Shown piece after piece: positions 1 to 9,960 of a stretch of 64,000 bases of DNA. The stretch's first letter is position 1, and each line of letters starts with the position of its first letter. The stretch spans positions 186,001 to 250,000 of the forward strand of contig JAUSMA010000060.1 of the NCBI GenBank assembly GCA_030645475.1, read 5' to 3'. The translations under genes and the position numbers were made by a program. Origin of the DNA: Nitrospirota bacterium. Lineage in GTDB: Bacteria > Nitrospirota > Nitrospiria > Nitrospirales > Nitrospiraceae. The notes under the pieces are model-generated. The model ran no database searches, was not told the origin of the DNA, and saw nothing but the letters and a program-made list of their open reading frames with translations.

Positions 1-3000
1 TCGCCTGCGCCTGAACTTCGGCGAGTGGCTCGATCTTGCTCCCTCGAATCTTCGTGCCTTTATCCCCCCGATCCACCGTGCCCGTGATGCGCACCAGCCG
101 TTCCACGACGATGAGCTCAGCGGCATTCTTGTAGAGATCGGGAAAGATGATGATTTCCACCACGCCCAGGAGGTCTTCCAGGGTGAGGTAGGCCATCTTG
201 TCGCCCTTTTTGGTCAGCATGCTTTTGACGGTCGTAATGATGCCGCAAAGTTTGACCTCTCGCCCGTCCGACGATTCCGGCAAGCTGATGGTCGTGGCGG
301 TCGAGAGCGCTTTCATGGTGGCTTCATAACGAGCCAGCGGATGAGACGAGATGTAGAAGCCGGTCAGTTCCCGCTCATGTTTCAGTCGCTCGTTTTGGTC
401 CCATTCTGGAATGTTGGGCAGCGGCGGCGCGGCCAACTGCTCGGACGAATCCTGTCCACCCAGCTCATCGCCGAAAATATTCGTCTGTCCCAGATCCCGT
501 TCGCGCTGCGCGGACGCTCCGTCTTCGACGGCCTGATCCAGGACTGCCGCCAGTTGAGAGCGTTTCGCACCGGTCGAATCGAACGCGCCGGTCTTGATCA
601 GCCCTTCGAGCATGCGCTTATTGACCTTGTGCAGATCGACTCGCCGACAAAATTCGAAGAAGGATTTAAATGGGCCACTAGTATTCCGGATCTCGATGAT
701 CGATTCGACGGCGCCTTCGCCGACATTCTTGATGGCCGCCAGGCCGAACCGGATGGCCTGCTCCACCACGGTAAAATTTTTATGGCTTTGGTTGACGTCG
801 GGAGGCAAGACCTTGATGTTGAGGTCTCGACATTCCGTGAAGTAGCCCACGATCTTGTCGGCGTTCCCCATGTCGGTCGTCATCAGGGCGGCCATGAACT
901 CGGTCGGGTAATGGGCTTTGAGATAACCTGTCTGATAACACACGACGGCATAGGCCGCCGCATGCGACTTGTTGAACCCGTAGCCTGCAAACTTCTGGAT
1001 CAGTTCGTAGAGTTTTTCCGCCTTCTTATCGGGAATCTTGTTCGTCTTGGCGCCGGCCAGGAACTGCGCGCGCAACTTCTCCATCTCCTCCGGCTTCTTT
1101 TTACCCATCGCGCGCCGGAGAATGTCGGCTTGGCCAAGCGAGAAGCCTGCCACCTTGTTGGCGATCGCCATCACCTGCTCCTGATAGACGATGACCCCGT
1201 AGGTGTCCTTCAGGATCGGTTCGAGCTCAGGCGTTTCGTAGGTGATGGGGATCTTGCCCTGTTTTCGTTTAATGAAATCGGGGATCAGATCCATTGGGCC
1301 AGGGCGGTAGAGCGCGATAATAGCGATGATGTCCTCGAAACGGTCTGGTTTCAGGCCGGTCAGGAGGTCGCGCATGCCCGAGCTTTCTAACTGGAAGAGG
1401 CCGATGGTTTTGCCGGACGAGAGGAGGGCAAAGGTCTTGGGATCGTCGAACGGCACCTGCTCCATAACCAACGGAGGAGCGCCGGGACGTCCCGCATTGA
1501 TCAGATCCTCAGCGCGTTTGATCATGGTGAGGGTTTTGAGGCCCAGAAAGTCAAATTTGACGAGCCCGATCTTTTCGACGTCGCCCATCGAATATTGGGT
1601 GACGACTTCGTCGTTGGATCCTTTGTAGAGCGGCACATGGTCCGTGAGCGGCCCTTCGGAAATCACCACGCCGGCTGCGTGGGTCGAGGCATGGCGGGCC
1701 AGTCCTTCGAGGGAGCGGGCAATGCCCATCAGCTCTTTGACGCGCGCATCGGTATCGACGAGCTCTTGCAGCTTCGGTTCCTGGTCGAGCGCCTGCTGAA
1801 GCGTGATGTTGAGCTGGTTCGGGACGAGCTTGGCCACGCGATCGACTTCGGCATAGGGAATTTCCAGCACGCGGCCCACGTCGCGGATGGCGGCTTTCGC
1901 TCCGAGCGTGCCGAACGTAATGATCTGGGCCACATGGTCTTTGCCGTACTTATCGACCACGTAGTTGATCACCTCGTTACGGCGATCCATGCAGAAGTCC
2001 ATGTCGATATCGGGGAGGGACACACGTTCCGGATTCAGGAACCGTTCGAATAGGAGCGTGTAGACGAGGGGATCGAGATCCGTGATACGAAGCGCATAGG
2101 CGACGAGACTTCCGGCGGCGGAGCCTCGGCCCGGTCCAACCGGAATGTGGCGCGAGCGGGCAAACTTGATGATGTCCCACACGATCAGAAAATAACCGGC
2201 GAACCCCATCGAACAGATGATGGTGATTTCCTCTCGCAGGCGCAGCTCGTAGGCGGCCGGCAGGATTTGGCTCGGCCGTTCTTTCAATCTCGCTGCGAGT
2301 CCGGCCTGCGCCAGGCTTTCCAGATAGGTCTCCCGCGTGAAGCCTTCCGGCACTTTGTATTGCGGAAGATAGGTCTTGTTGAGCGTCAGTTGGAGGTCGC
2401 AGTTGTCCGCAATCCGGCAGGTATTGTTGACGGCTTCGGGGAACTCAATAAAGGCAGCCGTGACCTCGTCCGTCGATTTCACATAGAGCTGATCCGTATC
2501 GAACTTCATGCGATTCGGGTCGCTGATCGTCTTGCCCGTTTGCAGGCAGAGCATGAGCTCGTGCGGACGGAAGTCTTCTTTCTTGAGGTAATGGCAATCG
2601 TTGGTGCCGACCAGGGGGATATCCATCTTCTTGGACATCTCAAGCAGGCCACTATTGGCGACTCGCTGGTGATCGAGCCCGTTCGCCTGTACTTCCAGGT
2701 AGAAATGTTCCTTCCCGAATATTTCCTGAAACTCGCCTGCCACTGCCATGGCACCAGCCATGTCTTTCTGGCCGATGAGATAGGGAATCTCGCCGCTTAA
2801 GCAGCCGGAGAGGGCAATTAGCCCCTCATGGTGCTCTTTTAGAATTTCCTTATCCATCCGCGGCTTATAGTAGAACCCTTCAAGGTATGCCTTACTGACG
2901 AGCTTGATCAGATTCTGATAGCCGGTCAGGTTTCGAGCCAGGAGGATGAGGTGATAGTAGTCGTTGTGGGCGAGACCGCTGTCTTTGGCAGCCAAGCGAC

Positions 3001-3223
3001 TGCCAGGCGCCATGTAGGCTTCGCAGCCGATGATGGGTTTGATGCCGGCTTCTTTGGCTTTACGGTAGAACTCGATGGCCCCGAACATGTTGCCATGGTC
3101 GGTCATGGCCACGGCCGGCTGATTAAACGATTTGATCTGCTGGACGAGCGGCTCGATTTGATTCGCGCCGTCCAGGAGACTGAACTGGGTATGGAGATGG
3201 AGATGAACGAATTGCGATGCCAC
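1..3223 (-). CDS. dnaE: DNA polymerase III alpha subunit (N-terminal 1074 codons; 3' end beyond left edge)
   Basis: Catalytic subunit of the replicative DNA polymerase. Reading the minus strand from a GTG at 3223 gives an open frame to the window edge with no interruption. It opens with the PHP-domain signature HLHLHTQFSLLDG followed by TDHGNMFG. Near the window edge (about 1-250) lies an OB-fold segment (CGIITTVKSMLTKKGDKMA), so only the last part of a roughly 1150-aa family member is missing. I chose the GTG because it begins immediately before the conserved PHP start; an in-frame TTG 36 bases upstream is possible, and neither has a strong ribosome site. All long plus-strand frames over this stretch are antisense shadows. 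Family assignment is certain from sequence; DnaE1-type is inferred from length. Confidence 0.95.
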   Translation of the reverse strand, partial: MASQFVHLHLHTQFSLLDGANQIEPLVQQIKSFNQPAVAMTDHGNMFGAIEFYRKAKEAGIKPIIGCEAYMAPGSRLAAKDSGLAHNDYYHLILLARNLTGYQNLIKLVSKAYLEGFYYKPRMDKEILKEHHEGLIALSGCLSGEIPYLIGQKDMAGAMAVAGEFQEIFGKEHFYLEVQANGLDHQRVANSGLLEMSKKMDIPLVGTNDCHYLKKEDFRPHELMLCLQTGKTISDPNRMKFDTDQLYVKSTDEVTAAFIEFPEAVNNTCRIADNCDLQLTLNKTYLPQYKVPEGFTRETYLESLAQAGLAARLKERPSQILPAAYELRLREEITIICSMGFAGYFLIVWDIIKFARSRHIPVGPGRGSAAGSLVAYALRITDLDPLVYTLLFERFLNPERVSLPDIDMDFCMDRRNEVINYVVDKYGKDHVAQIITFGTLGAKAAIRDVGRVLEIPYAEVDRVAKLVPNQLNITLQQALDQEPKLQELVDTDARVKELMGIARSLEGLARHASTHAAGVVISEGPLTDHVPLYKGSNDEVVTQYSMGDVEKIGLVKFDFLGLKTLTMIKRAEDLINAGRPGAPPLVMEQVPFDDPKTFALLSSGKTIGLFQLESSGMRDLLTGLKPDRFEDIIAIIALYRPGPMDLIPDFIKRKQGKIPITYETPELEPILKDTYGVIVYQEQVMAIANKVAGFSLGQADILRRAMGKKKPEEMEKLRAQFLAGAKTNKIPDKKAEKLYELIQKFAGYGFNKSHAAAYAVVCYQTGYLKAHYPTEFMAALMTTDMGNADKIVGYFTECRDLNIKVLPPDVNQSHKNFTVVEQAIRFGLAAIKNVGEGAVESIIEIRNTSGPFKSFFEFCRRVDLHKVNKRMLEGLIKTGAFDSTGAKRSQLAAVLDQAVEDGASAQRERDLGQTNIFGDELGGQDSSEQLAAPPLPNIPEWDQNERLKHERELTGFYISSHPLARYEATMKALSTATTISLPESSDGREVKLCGIITTVKSMLTKKGDKMAYLTLEDLLGVVEIIIFPDLYKNAAELIVVERLVRITGTVDRGDKGTKIRGSKIEPLAEVQAQA

Positions 3224-3654
3224 GAACAGATTGTAGGGAAGGGGGAGAGATGAAGTCAAACAAGAGGGGGAGGGCAGCCTAGTCGTCCTCCTGCTCGCGG
3301 AACGCGCACGATCAGAATGTGCTCGTTCGACGCGCGCAATCGAGGATCGACCAGGTTACCCTCCTGTGAAGCGAGGGGAGATGCGTGGAAGAACAGGGGA
3401 GGGCGAGGTCATTGAGGGTTATATCCTGTGCTCGCGCAACACGCGGCTTCAGAAGACCCTCGCTGGACACGCGCAGTGGAAACAACCACGGCTCCGTCTG
3501 ATATCTGGCCAACCTGAGGTTCACAAACTCGGCTCAGACCAATCTGACCAGACCCACGCAGAGCTAACCCAAGGAAAAACTGACGAATCGGAAGAGCTAT
3601 CCCTGTGATGGATTGGCATAGCTTTGCCTGTTCCGGTAGCAGAGTGGTAGCAAA
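3224..3654. other. Intergenic region, 431 bp, no convincing gene
   Basis: This stretch lies between the dnaE start and the end of the next minus-strand gene. It must hold the dnaE promoter, but I cannot point to a clear -35/-10 pair. Short frames on both strands (for example 3366-3608) lack ribosome sites and protein-like composition. The short motif GTAGCA occurs twice at 3636-3652, and TGGTAGCA (3645-3652) recurs inverted as TGCTACCA at 4529-4536 on the far side of the next gene. That may be chance. Confidence 0.4.
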
Positions 3655-4425
3655 TCAAGGTTTCTTGTACAGATTCTCAAATGCACGATCAACGAGACCT
3701 CCAAAATGAATAACCCTTAGTTTAATCTGTCCGTATGTTTCTTCCGTTGGGAAAATCCCATCGTCACAATGGATCTTCCAAAGGAGAGTATATTCACCAG
3801 GGTCGGCTTGCAGTATAAGTTGACCTATTCGTATTGATTCATACTTGTATATGGGGTTCGAGATGAAGTTTCCATAGACGACATACTCTTGCTCTCCAAT
3901 CATGACCTCATCTTGCTTACTTAGATTGTCAATATAGGACTCGGAGGAAGGTCGCCTAAATGCTTGTGGTATGAAGACGGTATTTCGATAATCGCGAATT
4001 GTTTGTTCGCCCACATTTTTGACGCAAAAACGCAACGCCTCAAACGTTGGACTGGTGATTACAGGCGAGCCGTTTTCGTCAGCTCCTTCAAGATATAACC
4101 GGAGAGCTGGAGTCGGTGCGAAGGGCGAAACTGGTTTCGGGTGGAAGGGCTCAAAAATAACCGACGCATCTTTAAGTACTACTTGGCCTCGCAGAACCAG
4201 TTTGTCGGGAGCGTCAAATTGTCGAATCTGGACCGGTTCAAGAACGAAATGGGCGTGATCGCGAATGGCGTTCAAAAATTCAAATCCCTTCTTGTCCGCT
4301 GTCTCACTGCGAAGAATCCACTGGTTCATATCAGATTCCCATGAACCATTTGCGGAGTCTCGCCTGGGAGGTGGGACAAATTGAAAGGTACGACCGATAT
4401 TTTTCCTAAGTTCATCTCGGTTCAT
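3655..4425 (-). CDS. Hypothetical protein, probable recent acquisition
   Basis: I do not recognise a family. The protein is about 256 aa if started at the Met of MNRDELRKNIGRTF (4425), or 274 aa from an upstream ATG at 4479. Neither start has a Shine-Dalgarno sequence; I prefer the shorter because the upstream 18 residues look unstructured. There is no signal peptide or membrane helix. The middle (about residues 70-230) is rich in alternating hydrophobic beta-strand-like segments such as DKLVLRGQVVLKDASVIF and EYTLLWKIHCDDG, suggesting a beta-sandwich. The gene is clearly richer in A+T than its neighbours, stands alone, and is flanked by intergenic DNA, which together suggest horizontal transfer. 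The function is unknown. Confidence 0.6.
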   Translation of the reverse strand: MNRDELRKNIGRTFQFVPPPRRDSANGSWESDMNQWILRSETADKKGFEFLNAIRDHAHFVLEPVQIRQFDAPDKLVLRGQVVLKDASVIFEPFHPKPVSPFAPTPALRLYLEGADENGSPVITSPTFEALRFCVKNVGEQTIRDYRNTVFIPQAFRRPSSESYIDNLSKQDEVMIGEQEYVVYGNFISNPIYKYESIRIGQLILQADPGEYTLLWKIHCDDGIFPTEETYGQIKLRVIHFGGLVDRAFENLYKKP

Positions 4426-4630
4426 TGTGGGGGAAACATAGCAGGCCGCCCATTTACAGTCCATAACCGGCGGTTTCATTAATTTGATGACGAGTAAAAC
4501 GCATTTAAAATAGAGACGCTACAAGCGCTGCTACCACAATGATACTAAGCAAATGAGGGGGCCTGTGGGTGATGCTAGGGAGGTGTGACCGGCGTTGCTT
4601 GTGAAAACGTTTCATGTGTGCCCTGGCGCG

Positions 4631-5881
4631 TCAGAGACCCTTGCCGTATTTTTGCTCGTGGAGTTTTTTGGCGCGGGCGATCCATTGATCGCGTGTGATG
4701 CGTTCGGGAAGGGTTTCGAGTTGGTCTGCAATCTGTTTCAGGTTCGTGGCGTCCCACTGCGCGATCTGACGGAAGGTCACAATGCCCATGTTGTTGAGGG
4801 CTCGTTCGAAGGCCGGTCCGATGCCGCGAATTTCCGAGAGGTCGTCTTTCTCCGGCGAGCCCGAGGGGGCTGGCGGGACGATCTGTAGCGTCAGTTGATC
4901 GCCGGCCGGCTGGATCGGGCGTGGCGCGACGCCGCCGTCTGTGCGAATCCTGAGCGCGGCCCGGACTTCGACGAGTCGCTTCCGGAGGCTGCTGATTTCT
5001 TCTTCTTGTTCGTTCACCATTTTCGCCTGGCCCGCGAGCGCTCGCTGGACGGACTCGACGGAGTCGATGCGTTGCTGCAAGGCCGCGATGTGATCGTCCT
5101 TTTCTTTTAGTCGTTGCTCGTGAGCGAGCCGCTCTGCCTGAAGTTCATCGACGTCTCTTCCGGTGTGCTGCAATGGCGCCCTGTCGGGTTGATGGAGCTG
5201 TTCAAGTTCGCCGATGCGGCGGTCCCGCTCTGCCAATTGTCGCTCGATGTCATGAAGTGCGGTTCGGTGCTGCGTCTCCCGTTCACTCAGTTGCACTTCG
5301 AGCCAATGGACGCGTCCTTGTGCCGGCTCCAATTCCTGGATTCGTGCCTGGAGTCGGTCGGTCTCTGAAGGGCGCTGTTCCAAGGCCGCGATGCGTTCGT
5401 GCAAGGGCGACAGTTCTTCTGCCTTACGCGCCAGGGCCTGTTGTGTCAGTTCGAGCGCGGCATGGGATTGCAGAAGTGCTTCTGCTTGCACAACGGTTGC
5501 GGCTTCGCTGTCCTTGACCTGCGAACGAAATACGGCCAATTCGGATTCCATGTCTGACCGATGCTGTGCGGCTACGCGGAGTTCTTCTTGCGCGGCATGG
5601 AGCCGCGCGGTGCATGAGGCGAGCTCCTGTTGCGCCGATCGCGCGAGTGCGTCCGACGAGGTGAACTTATTTTCATAGAGTTGGGCGGTCGAGGCTGTGG
5701 CCTCGAACTCAAGCTGAGCCAATTCCAGCGCCTGCTCTTTGACCTGCACGGCATTGAGAAGGTCCGAGAGCTGTTGTTTCAGCTCGTTCACCGACAGACG
5801 CTGTAAGAGCCAGACAGTGACCCCGCCGATGCCCGCGGCGACGAGGAGGCATCCCAGCATTTGGCCGAGGAGCATGATCAT
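4631..5881 (-). CDS. Membrane-anchored coiled-coil protein with C-terminal helix-hairpin-helix domain
   Basis: 416 aa. An N-terminal hydrophobic helix (about residues 3-27, LGQMLGCLLVAAGIGGVTVW) is followed by a very long heptad-rich coiled coil (about 30-310). The protein ends in a compact domain with LSEIRGIGPAFERALNNMGI and FRQIAQWD, which is the helix-hairpin-helix fold seen at the C-termini of several bacterial membrane and ribosomal-L21-fused proteins (DUF4332-like). Such domains usually bind DNA or mediate protein contacts. Its start overlaps the end of the OmpA-family gene by four bases (5878-5881), so the two are co-transcribed and probably translationally coupled. A joint envelope role is inferred: an inner-membrane coiled coil plus a peptidoglycan-binding partner. 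Confidence 0.75.
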   Translation of the reverse strand: MIMLLGQMLGCLLVAAGIGGVTVWLLQRLSVNELKQQLSDLLNAVQVKEQALELAQLEFEATASTAQLYENKFTSSDALARSAQQELASCTARLHAAQEELRVAAQHRSDMESELAVFRSQVKDSEAATVVQAEALLQSHAALELTQQALARKAEELSPLHERIAALEQRPSETDRLQARIQELEPAQGRVHWLEVQLSERETQHRTALHDIERQLAERDRRIGELEQLHQPDRAPLQHTGRDVDELQAERLAHEQRLKEKDDHIAALQQRIDSVESVQRALAGQAKMVNEQEEEISSLRKRLVEVRAALRIRTDGGVAPRPIQPAGDQLTLQIVPPAPSGSPEKDDLSEIRGIGPAFERALNNMGIVTFRQIAQWDATNLKQIADQLETLPERITRDQWIARAKKLHEQKYGKGL

Positions 5882-6738
5882 AGGTCGGACTGTCCTTTCA
5901 CGCGTAACTCGATACGACGGTTGCGTTGGAAGCCGGCCCTGGTCTGCGCCACTGACAGCGGTCGTGAGGCGCCATACCCGACAGCCGTGAGCTGGTTGGT
6001 GAGACCGTGGCTGATAAAGTAGTGCCGCACGGCATCGGCGCGGCGGCGGCTGAGCTGCACGTTATAGTCTGACGCGCCATACTTGTCGGTATGACCTCCG
6101 ATCTCGATGATGGCACGAGGGGCCGTACGCAAAATACTGATCAATCGGTCCAATGTGGCACGACTCCGTGGAGGCATCACGGTCGTATTGGAATCGAACT
6201 CAATGGAGGCGCGCGACAGAATCTCGTTCAATTTCTGTTGCAGTACGGGCGGGGCAGGGGGAAGTGGCGCTGCGAGGATATGATCCTCCAGCGCAAGTCC
6301 TGTTTGCGCAAAGGGAGCCATGTCACGCAACACGATGGCTTTAGTCTGCTCACTGTCGACCCGTCCGCTGAGAACAATCGAGCGCCCGTCGATGATGATC
6401 GAGCCATGTTCTGTCATCTGTCCTAAGACGGGAAGGATCTGGGAAATAGGGCCGGTCCAAGCGGCTGGCCCCACGTTCGGATCCACCGCCAATTGATCGA
6501 CCACGCGACCAGATTGCGCGCCATAAAGCTCTTGGGCTCGTTGAAGGATGACGGTTTTACTGGTCTGACTGGGAAGCGAACCACGAAGAGTCAGGATGCC
6601 CTGCTCCAACCGCGCATGCAACGTTGCGGGAGAGAGGGGGGCCGTTGCGGCTGGCGGCGTCAGGTGGCGCGGCAGGCAGAGCATAGCAAGGAGCCCGAGT
6701 GCAACGGCACCTGCGGCTAGGATCACTGCACGCATCAT
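5878..6738 (-). CDS. OmpA-family peptidoglycan-binding protein with BON-like region
   Basis: 286 aa. An N-terminal membrane/signal segment (VILAAGAVALGLLAMLCLP) is followed by a BON-like middle (about 45-150, including GILTLRGSLPSQTSKTVIL and SIIIDGRSIVLSGRVDSE). The C-terminal OmpA/MotB domain (about 165-280) contains IEFDSNTTVMPPRS, IEIGGHTDKYGASDYNVQLS and the typical VGYGASRPL and NRRIELRV motifs. OmpA domains bind the diaminopimelate of peptidoglycan. The arrangement resembles ArfA/OmpA-type proteins that pair BON and OmpA modules. The gene is divergent from purH across about 250 bp that must contain both promoters. It is the upstream member of a two-gene unit with the coiled-coil protein. 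Confidence 0.85.
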   Translation of the reverse strand: MMRAVILAAGAVALGLLAMLCLPRHLTPPAATAPLSPATLHARLEQGILTLRGSLPSQTSKTVILQRAQELYGAQSGRVVDQLAVDPNVGPAAWTGPISQILPVLGQMTEHGSIIIDGRSIVLSGRVDSEQTKAIVLRDMAPFAQTGLALEDHILAAPLPPAPPVLQQKLNEILSRASIEFDSNTTVMPPRSRATLDRLISILRTAPRAIIEIGGHTDKYGASDYNVQLSRRRADAVRHYFISHGLTNQLTAVGYGASRPLSVAQTRAGFQRNRRIELRVKGQSDL

Positions 6739-6987
6739 GAATCAACTCTTGGGCTGTAGGTAGCTGGCGGGACTCGTGAACTTACCATACTGAGTGGGCG
6801 CATGCCAGGCAGGATTTGTGTGGCGGCTTCGTCTCACTCTGCTGGGTAGTGCAGGGACGAGCAGCGACGTATTGCTCTTCGATGCCTGGGGCTCCATTCC
6901 TCTTGTAAGGCGGGTATTCATTTGTTATTCTTCGCTCCGCCTTCCGATTTACGTCATTTCTATTGATCGTTTTCTAAGGAGAGATCT

Positions 6988-8541
6988 ATGGCCGGCATTA
7001 AGCGGGCACTCATCAGCGTATCAGACAAAACCGGTGTGGTGGAGATGGCCAAGGGCCTTGCAGCGTTAGGTGCCGAGATCCTCTCAACCGGAGGAACGGC
7101 CAAGGCGTTGCGAGAGGCTGGCGTGAAAGTGACGGATGTGGCGGCCTACACCGGCTCACCGGAGATTCTCGACGGCCGTGTCAAAACATTGCACCCCAAG
7201 ATTCATGGCGGGTTACTCGGCCGGCGTTCGGTGCCGGCCCATGTCGAGCAGATGGAGCAGCATGGAATCGGCCCCATCGACGTTGTCGTGGTCAACCTCT
7301 ACCCGTTCGAGGCGACAATTGCGAAGCCGAACTGTCCCTTCGAAGAGGCCATTGAGAATATCGATATCGGCGGGCCGTCGATGCTGCGCTCTGCGGCCAA
7401 GAACCATGAAGATGTACTGGTCGTCGTAGACCCGGACGACTATCAGCGCGTGCTCGAGGCGGCGAAAGCCGGAACGGTATCCCACGAGTTGCGGCGCGAA
7501 TTGGCGATGAAGGTATTTCAACATACGGCGCGTTACGACAGTCTGATCGCAGGATATCTGGAGAAACAGGTACAGGGCAGCGAGGTCAAATTTCCAAAAA
7601 TATTGTCCTTGCAGTTCGAGCGGGCAGAGATGCTGCGTTACGGGGAGAACCCGCATCAGCAAGGCGCGTTCTACCGAGAGCTCCATTCGGTCGAGCCATC
7701 GGTGTCCCGGGGAACGATCCTGCATGGCAAGGCGATGTCGTATAACAATTTCCTCGACGCCAATTCGGCGCTCGAGCTGGCGAAAGAATACGACGAGATC
7801 GCCGTGGCCATTATCAAACATAACAATCCCTGCGGTGTGGCCTTGGGTGCGACGCCCGTCGAGGCTTATGTCAAAGCCCGTGAGACCGACCCCATCTCGG
7901 CGTTCGGCGGCGTGATTGCATTCAATCGCCCCGTGGATCTGGCCGCCGCGAAGGAAATTACGTCCACGTTTGTGGAAGTGGTCATCGCACCGGGATTTGC
8001 AGCGGATGCCCTGGCAGAACTCAAGCGCAAGAAGGATCTGCGGTTGCTCGATGTCGGGCCGCTCACGAAAGTGAAGCAAGAGGGCTTCGATCTCAAGAAG
8101 TTGGTCGGTGGCTTGATCGTGCAGGATCGGGATCTCGGCGTCTTAACCGATCTCAGAGCACTGAGCGTCCCGACCCAACGCAAACCGACGGATGAGGAAT
8201 ATGCGGCCTGTGCGTTTGCCTGGAAGGTCTGCAAACATGTGAAGTCGAACGCGATCATCTATGCAAAGCCGGGGCAGACCGTGGGGATCGGGGCTGGTCA
8301 GATGAGCCGGGTCGACTCCGTGAAGTTGGCCGTGATGAAAGCGCAGATGCCGATCAAGGGGTGCGTGATGGCCTCGGACGCGTTCTTCCCGTTCCGGGAT
8401 GGACTCGATGCCGCTGCGCAAGCGGGGATTACGGCGGTCATTCAGCCGGGCGGCTCGATTCGCGATGCCGAAATCGTCAAAGCCGCGGATGAGCAGGGAT
8501 TGGCGATGATTATGACGGCCATGCGCCACTTCCGTCATTGA
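6988..8541 (+). CDS. purH: Bifunctional AICAR transformylase / IMP cyclohydrolase
   Basis: 517 aa, the normal length for the family. It catalyses the last two steps of de novo IMP synthesis in the cytoplasm: formylation of AICAR by 10-formyl-THF, then ring closure. The N-terminal MGS-like cyclohydrolase domain begins KRALISVSDKTGVVEMAKGL and includes STGGTAKALREAGV and DGRVKTLHPKIHGGLLG. The C-terminal transformylase domain carries the KHNNPCG motif near residue 275 and ends VIQPGGSIRD...AMRHFRH. The ATG at 6988 has a strong AAGGAG site (TAAGGAGAGATCT). purD follows after about 140 bp, so the two form a purine cluster. Confidence 0.98.
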   Translation: MAGIKRALISVSDKTGVVEMAKGLAALGAEILSTGGTAKALREAGVKVTDVAAYTGSPEILDGRVKTLHPKIHGGLLGRRSVPAHVEQMEQHGIGPIDVVVVNLYPFEATIAKPNCPFEEAIENIDIGGPSMLRSAAKNHEDVLVVVDPDDYQRVLEAAKAGTVSHELRRELAMKVFQHTARYDSLIAGYLEKQVQGSEVKFPKILSLQFERAEMLRYGENPHQQGAFYRELHSVEPSVSRGTILHGKAMSYNNFLDANSALELAKEYDEIAVAIIKHNNPCGVALGATPVEAYVKARETDPISAFGGVIAFNRPVDLAAAKEITSTFVEVVIAPGFAADALAELKRKKDLRLLDVGPLTKVKQEGFDLKKLVGGLIVQDRDLGVLTDLRALSVPTQRKPTDEEYAACAFAWKVCKHVKSNAIIYAKPGQTVGIGAGQMSRVDSVKLAVMKAQMPIKGCVMASDAFFPFRDGLDAAAQAGITAVIQPGGSIRDAEIVKAADEQGLAMIMTAMRHFRH

Positions 8542-8679
8542 CGGATGCTGACGTGCGAACAGTGATGCGTCATCCGTTGAACCAAGACGTCGAGGACGTC
8601 TTCGCCGCCACCGTTATCACGCTGTCTTCATCTCCAATCCATCACCCATCACCCATCACGGATTACTAAAGGCCTGGGC

Positions 8680-9960
8680 ATGAAGATTCTTGTCATCGGG
8701 AGCGGGGGTCGTGAGCATGCCATGGTCTGGAAGCTCGCACAAAGTCCCCGCAAGCCTCAGCTCTATTGTGCGCCGGGCAATGCAGGGATCGAATCCCTCG
8801 CGACCTGTGTGCCAATCAAAGCCGACGATATCGCCGGGCTGAAAACATTCGTACAATCTGAACAGATCGATCTGACGGTCGTGGGGCCGGAAGCTCCGCT
8901 TGCGTTGGGCCTTGTCGACGAATTTCGCAAATCCAAACTCAAAGTATTCGGACCGACCAAGGGCGCTGCGCGGATCGAGGCCAGCAAAGTCTTCTCCAAA
9001 GAAATCATGACCAGCGCGAAGATCCTCACGGCCAAGGCGCAAAGTTTCGACCAGGTCGCTCCGGCCTTCGCCTATCTCGATCAACATGAGCTTCCCGTCG
9101 TCGTGAAGGCCGATGGCCTGGCGCAGGGGAAGGGCGTGGTAGTGGCGACCACCCATGAGGAGGCCAAGCAGGCCGTTCGCGACTCACTGGAGCATGCGGT
9201 ATTCGGTCAGGCCGGTCAGCGCGTGTTGATCGAGCAGTTTCTTGACGGTGAGGAACTGACGATCATGGCCTTCACAGACGGCCGGACGGTGGTCCCGATG
9301 CTGCCGGCGCAAGATCATAAACGAGTCGGGGATGGCGATACGGGACCGAATACCGGAGGCATGGGCGCGTACTGTCCTGCGCCGCTCGGCACCATGGCGC
9401 TGCGCGAGCAGGTCACGAAGCAGGTTCTCTATCCCGCGATCGAAGCCTTATCTCGGATGGGCTGTCCGTTTCAAGGCGTGTTATATGCCGGGCTCATGGT
9501 GGTGAAGGGGATCCCATACGTCTTGGAGTTTAATGCCAGGATGGGGGATCCAGAAACGCAGGTCGTGCTTCCGTTGCTCAAGACTGATTTGCTAGAGGTG
9601 ATTGAGGCCGTGGTGGAACATCGGCTCGATCAGCTCACCGTGGATTGGCATGACGAGACGGCAGTCTGCGTCGTGATGACGTCTGACGGCTATCCCGCTG
9701 TCTATCAAACCGGCCGACCGATTCATGGATTGCCCGCCACATTGGATGCGACAACTATGGTGTTTCATGCCGGAACGGCACGAAGGAATGCTGATGTCGT
9801 CACGGCTGGAGGACGGGTGCTGGGCATTACTGGATGCGGAAGGACTCTGGCCGACGCGCAAGCGGAGGCCTATCGCGTGACCAGGTCGATTGCATTTGAG
9901 GGCGCGCACTATCGGACGGATATTGCGCATCGTGCGTTCGCCCGCCGCGCGTCACGCTGA
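8680..9960 (+). CDS. purD: Phosphoribosylamine-glycine ligase (GAR synthetase)
   Basis: 426 aa, the expected length. It is an ATP-grasp enzyme that joins glycine to phosphoribosylamine in purine synthesis. The N-terminal nucleotide-binding motif is GSGGREHAMVWKLA, the ATP-grasp core includes VVKADGLAQGKGVVVA, and the metal/substrate motif is NTGGMGAYCPAP with FNARMGDPETQ. The preceding DNA (8542-8679) contains a short tandem CCATCAC-type repeat (8636-8660) and no obvious Shine-Dalgarno beyond CTGGGC. The stop codon abuts the next ATG (9961), implying a common transcript with the YrdC-family gene. Confidence 0.97.
   Translation: MKILVIGSGGREHAMVWKLAQSPRKPQLYCAPGNAGIESLATCVPIKADDIAGLKTFVQSEQIDLTVVGPEAPLALGLVDEFRKSKLKVFGPTKGAARIEASKVFSKEIMTSAKILTAKAQSFDQVAPAFAYLDQHELPVVVKADGLAQGKGVVVATTHEEAKQAVRDSLEHAVFGQAGQRVLIEQFLDGEELTIMAFTDGRTVVPMLPAQDHKRVGDGDTGPNTGGMGAYCPAPLGTMALREQVTKQVLYPAIEALSRMGCPFQGVLYAGLMVVKGIPYVLEFNARMGDPETQVVLPLLKTDLLEVIEAVVEHRLDQLTVDWHDETAVCVVMTSDGYPAVYQTGRPIHGLPATLDATTMVFHAGTARRNADVVTAGGRVLGITGCGRTLADAQAEAYRVTRSIAFEGAHYRTDIAHRAFARRASR

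Noticed and set aside
341-3253. Several long plus-strand open frames opposite dnaE (for example 341-1390 and 2147-2800).
   Set aside because: They are antisense shadows of the continuous dnaE frame on the minus strand and have no ribosome sites or recognisable domains.
7213-8079. 288-aa minus-strand frame inside purH.
   Set aside because: Antisense shadow of a certain gene.
8542-8580. Inverted repeat ACGGATG...CATCCGT after purH as a terminator.
   Set aside because: Seven-base arms with a long loop and no T-tract; too weak to list.
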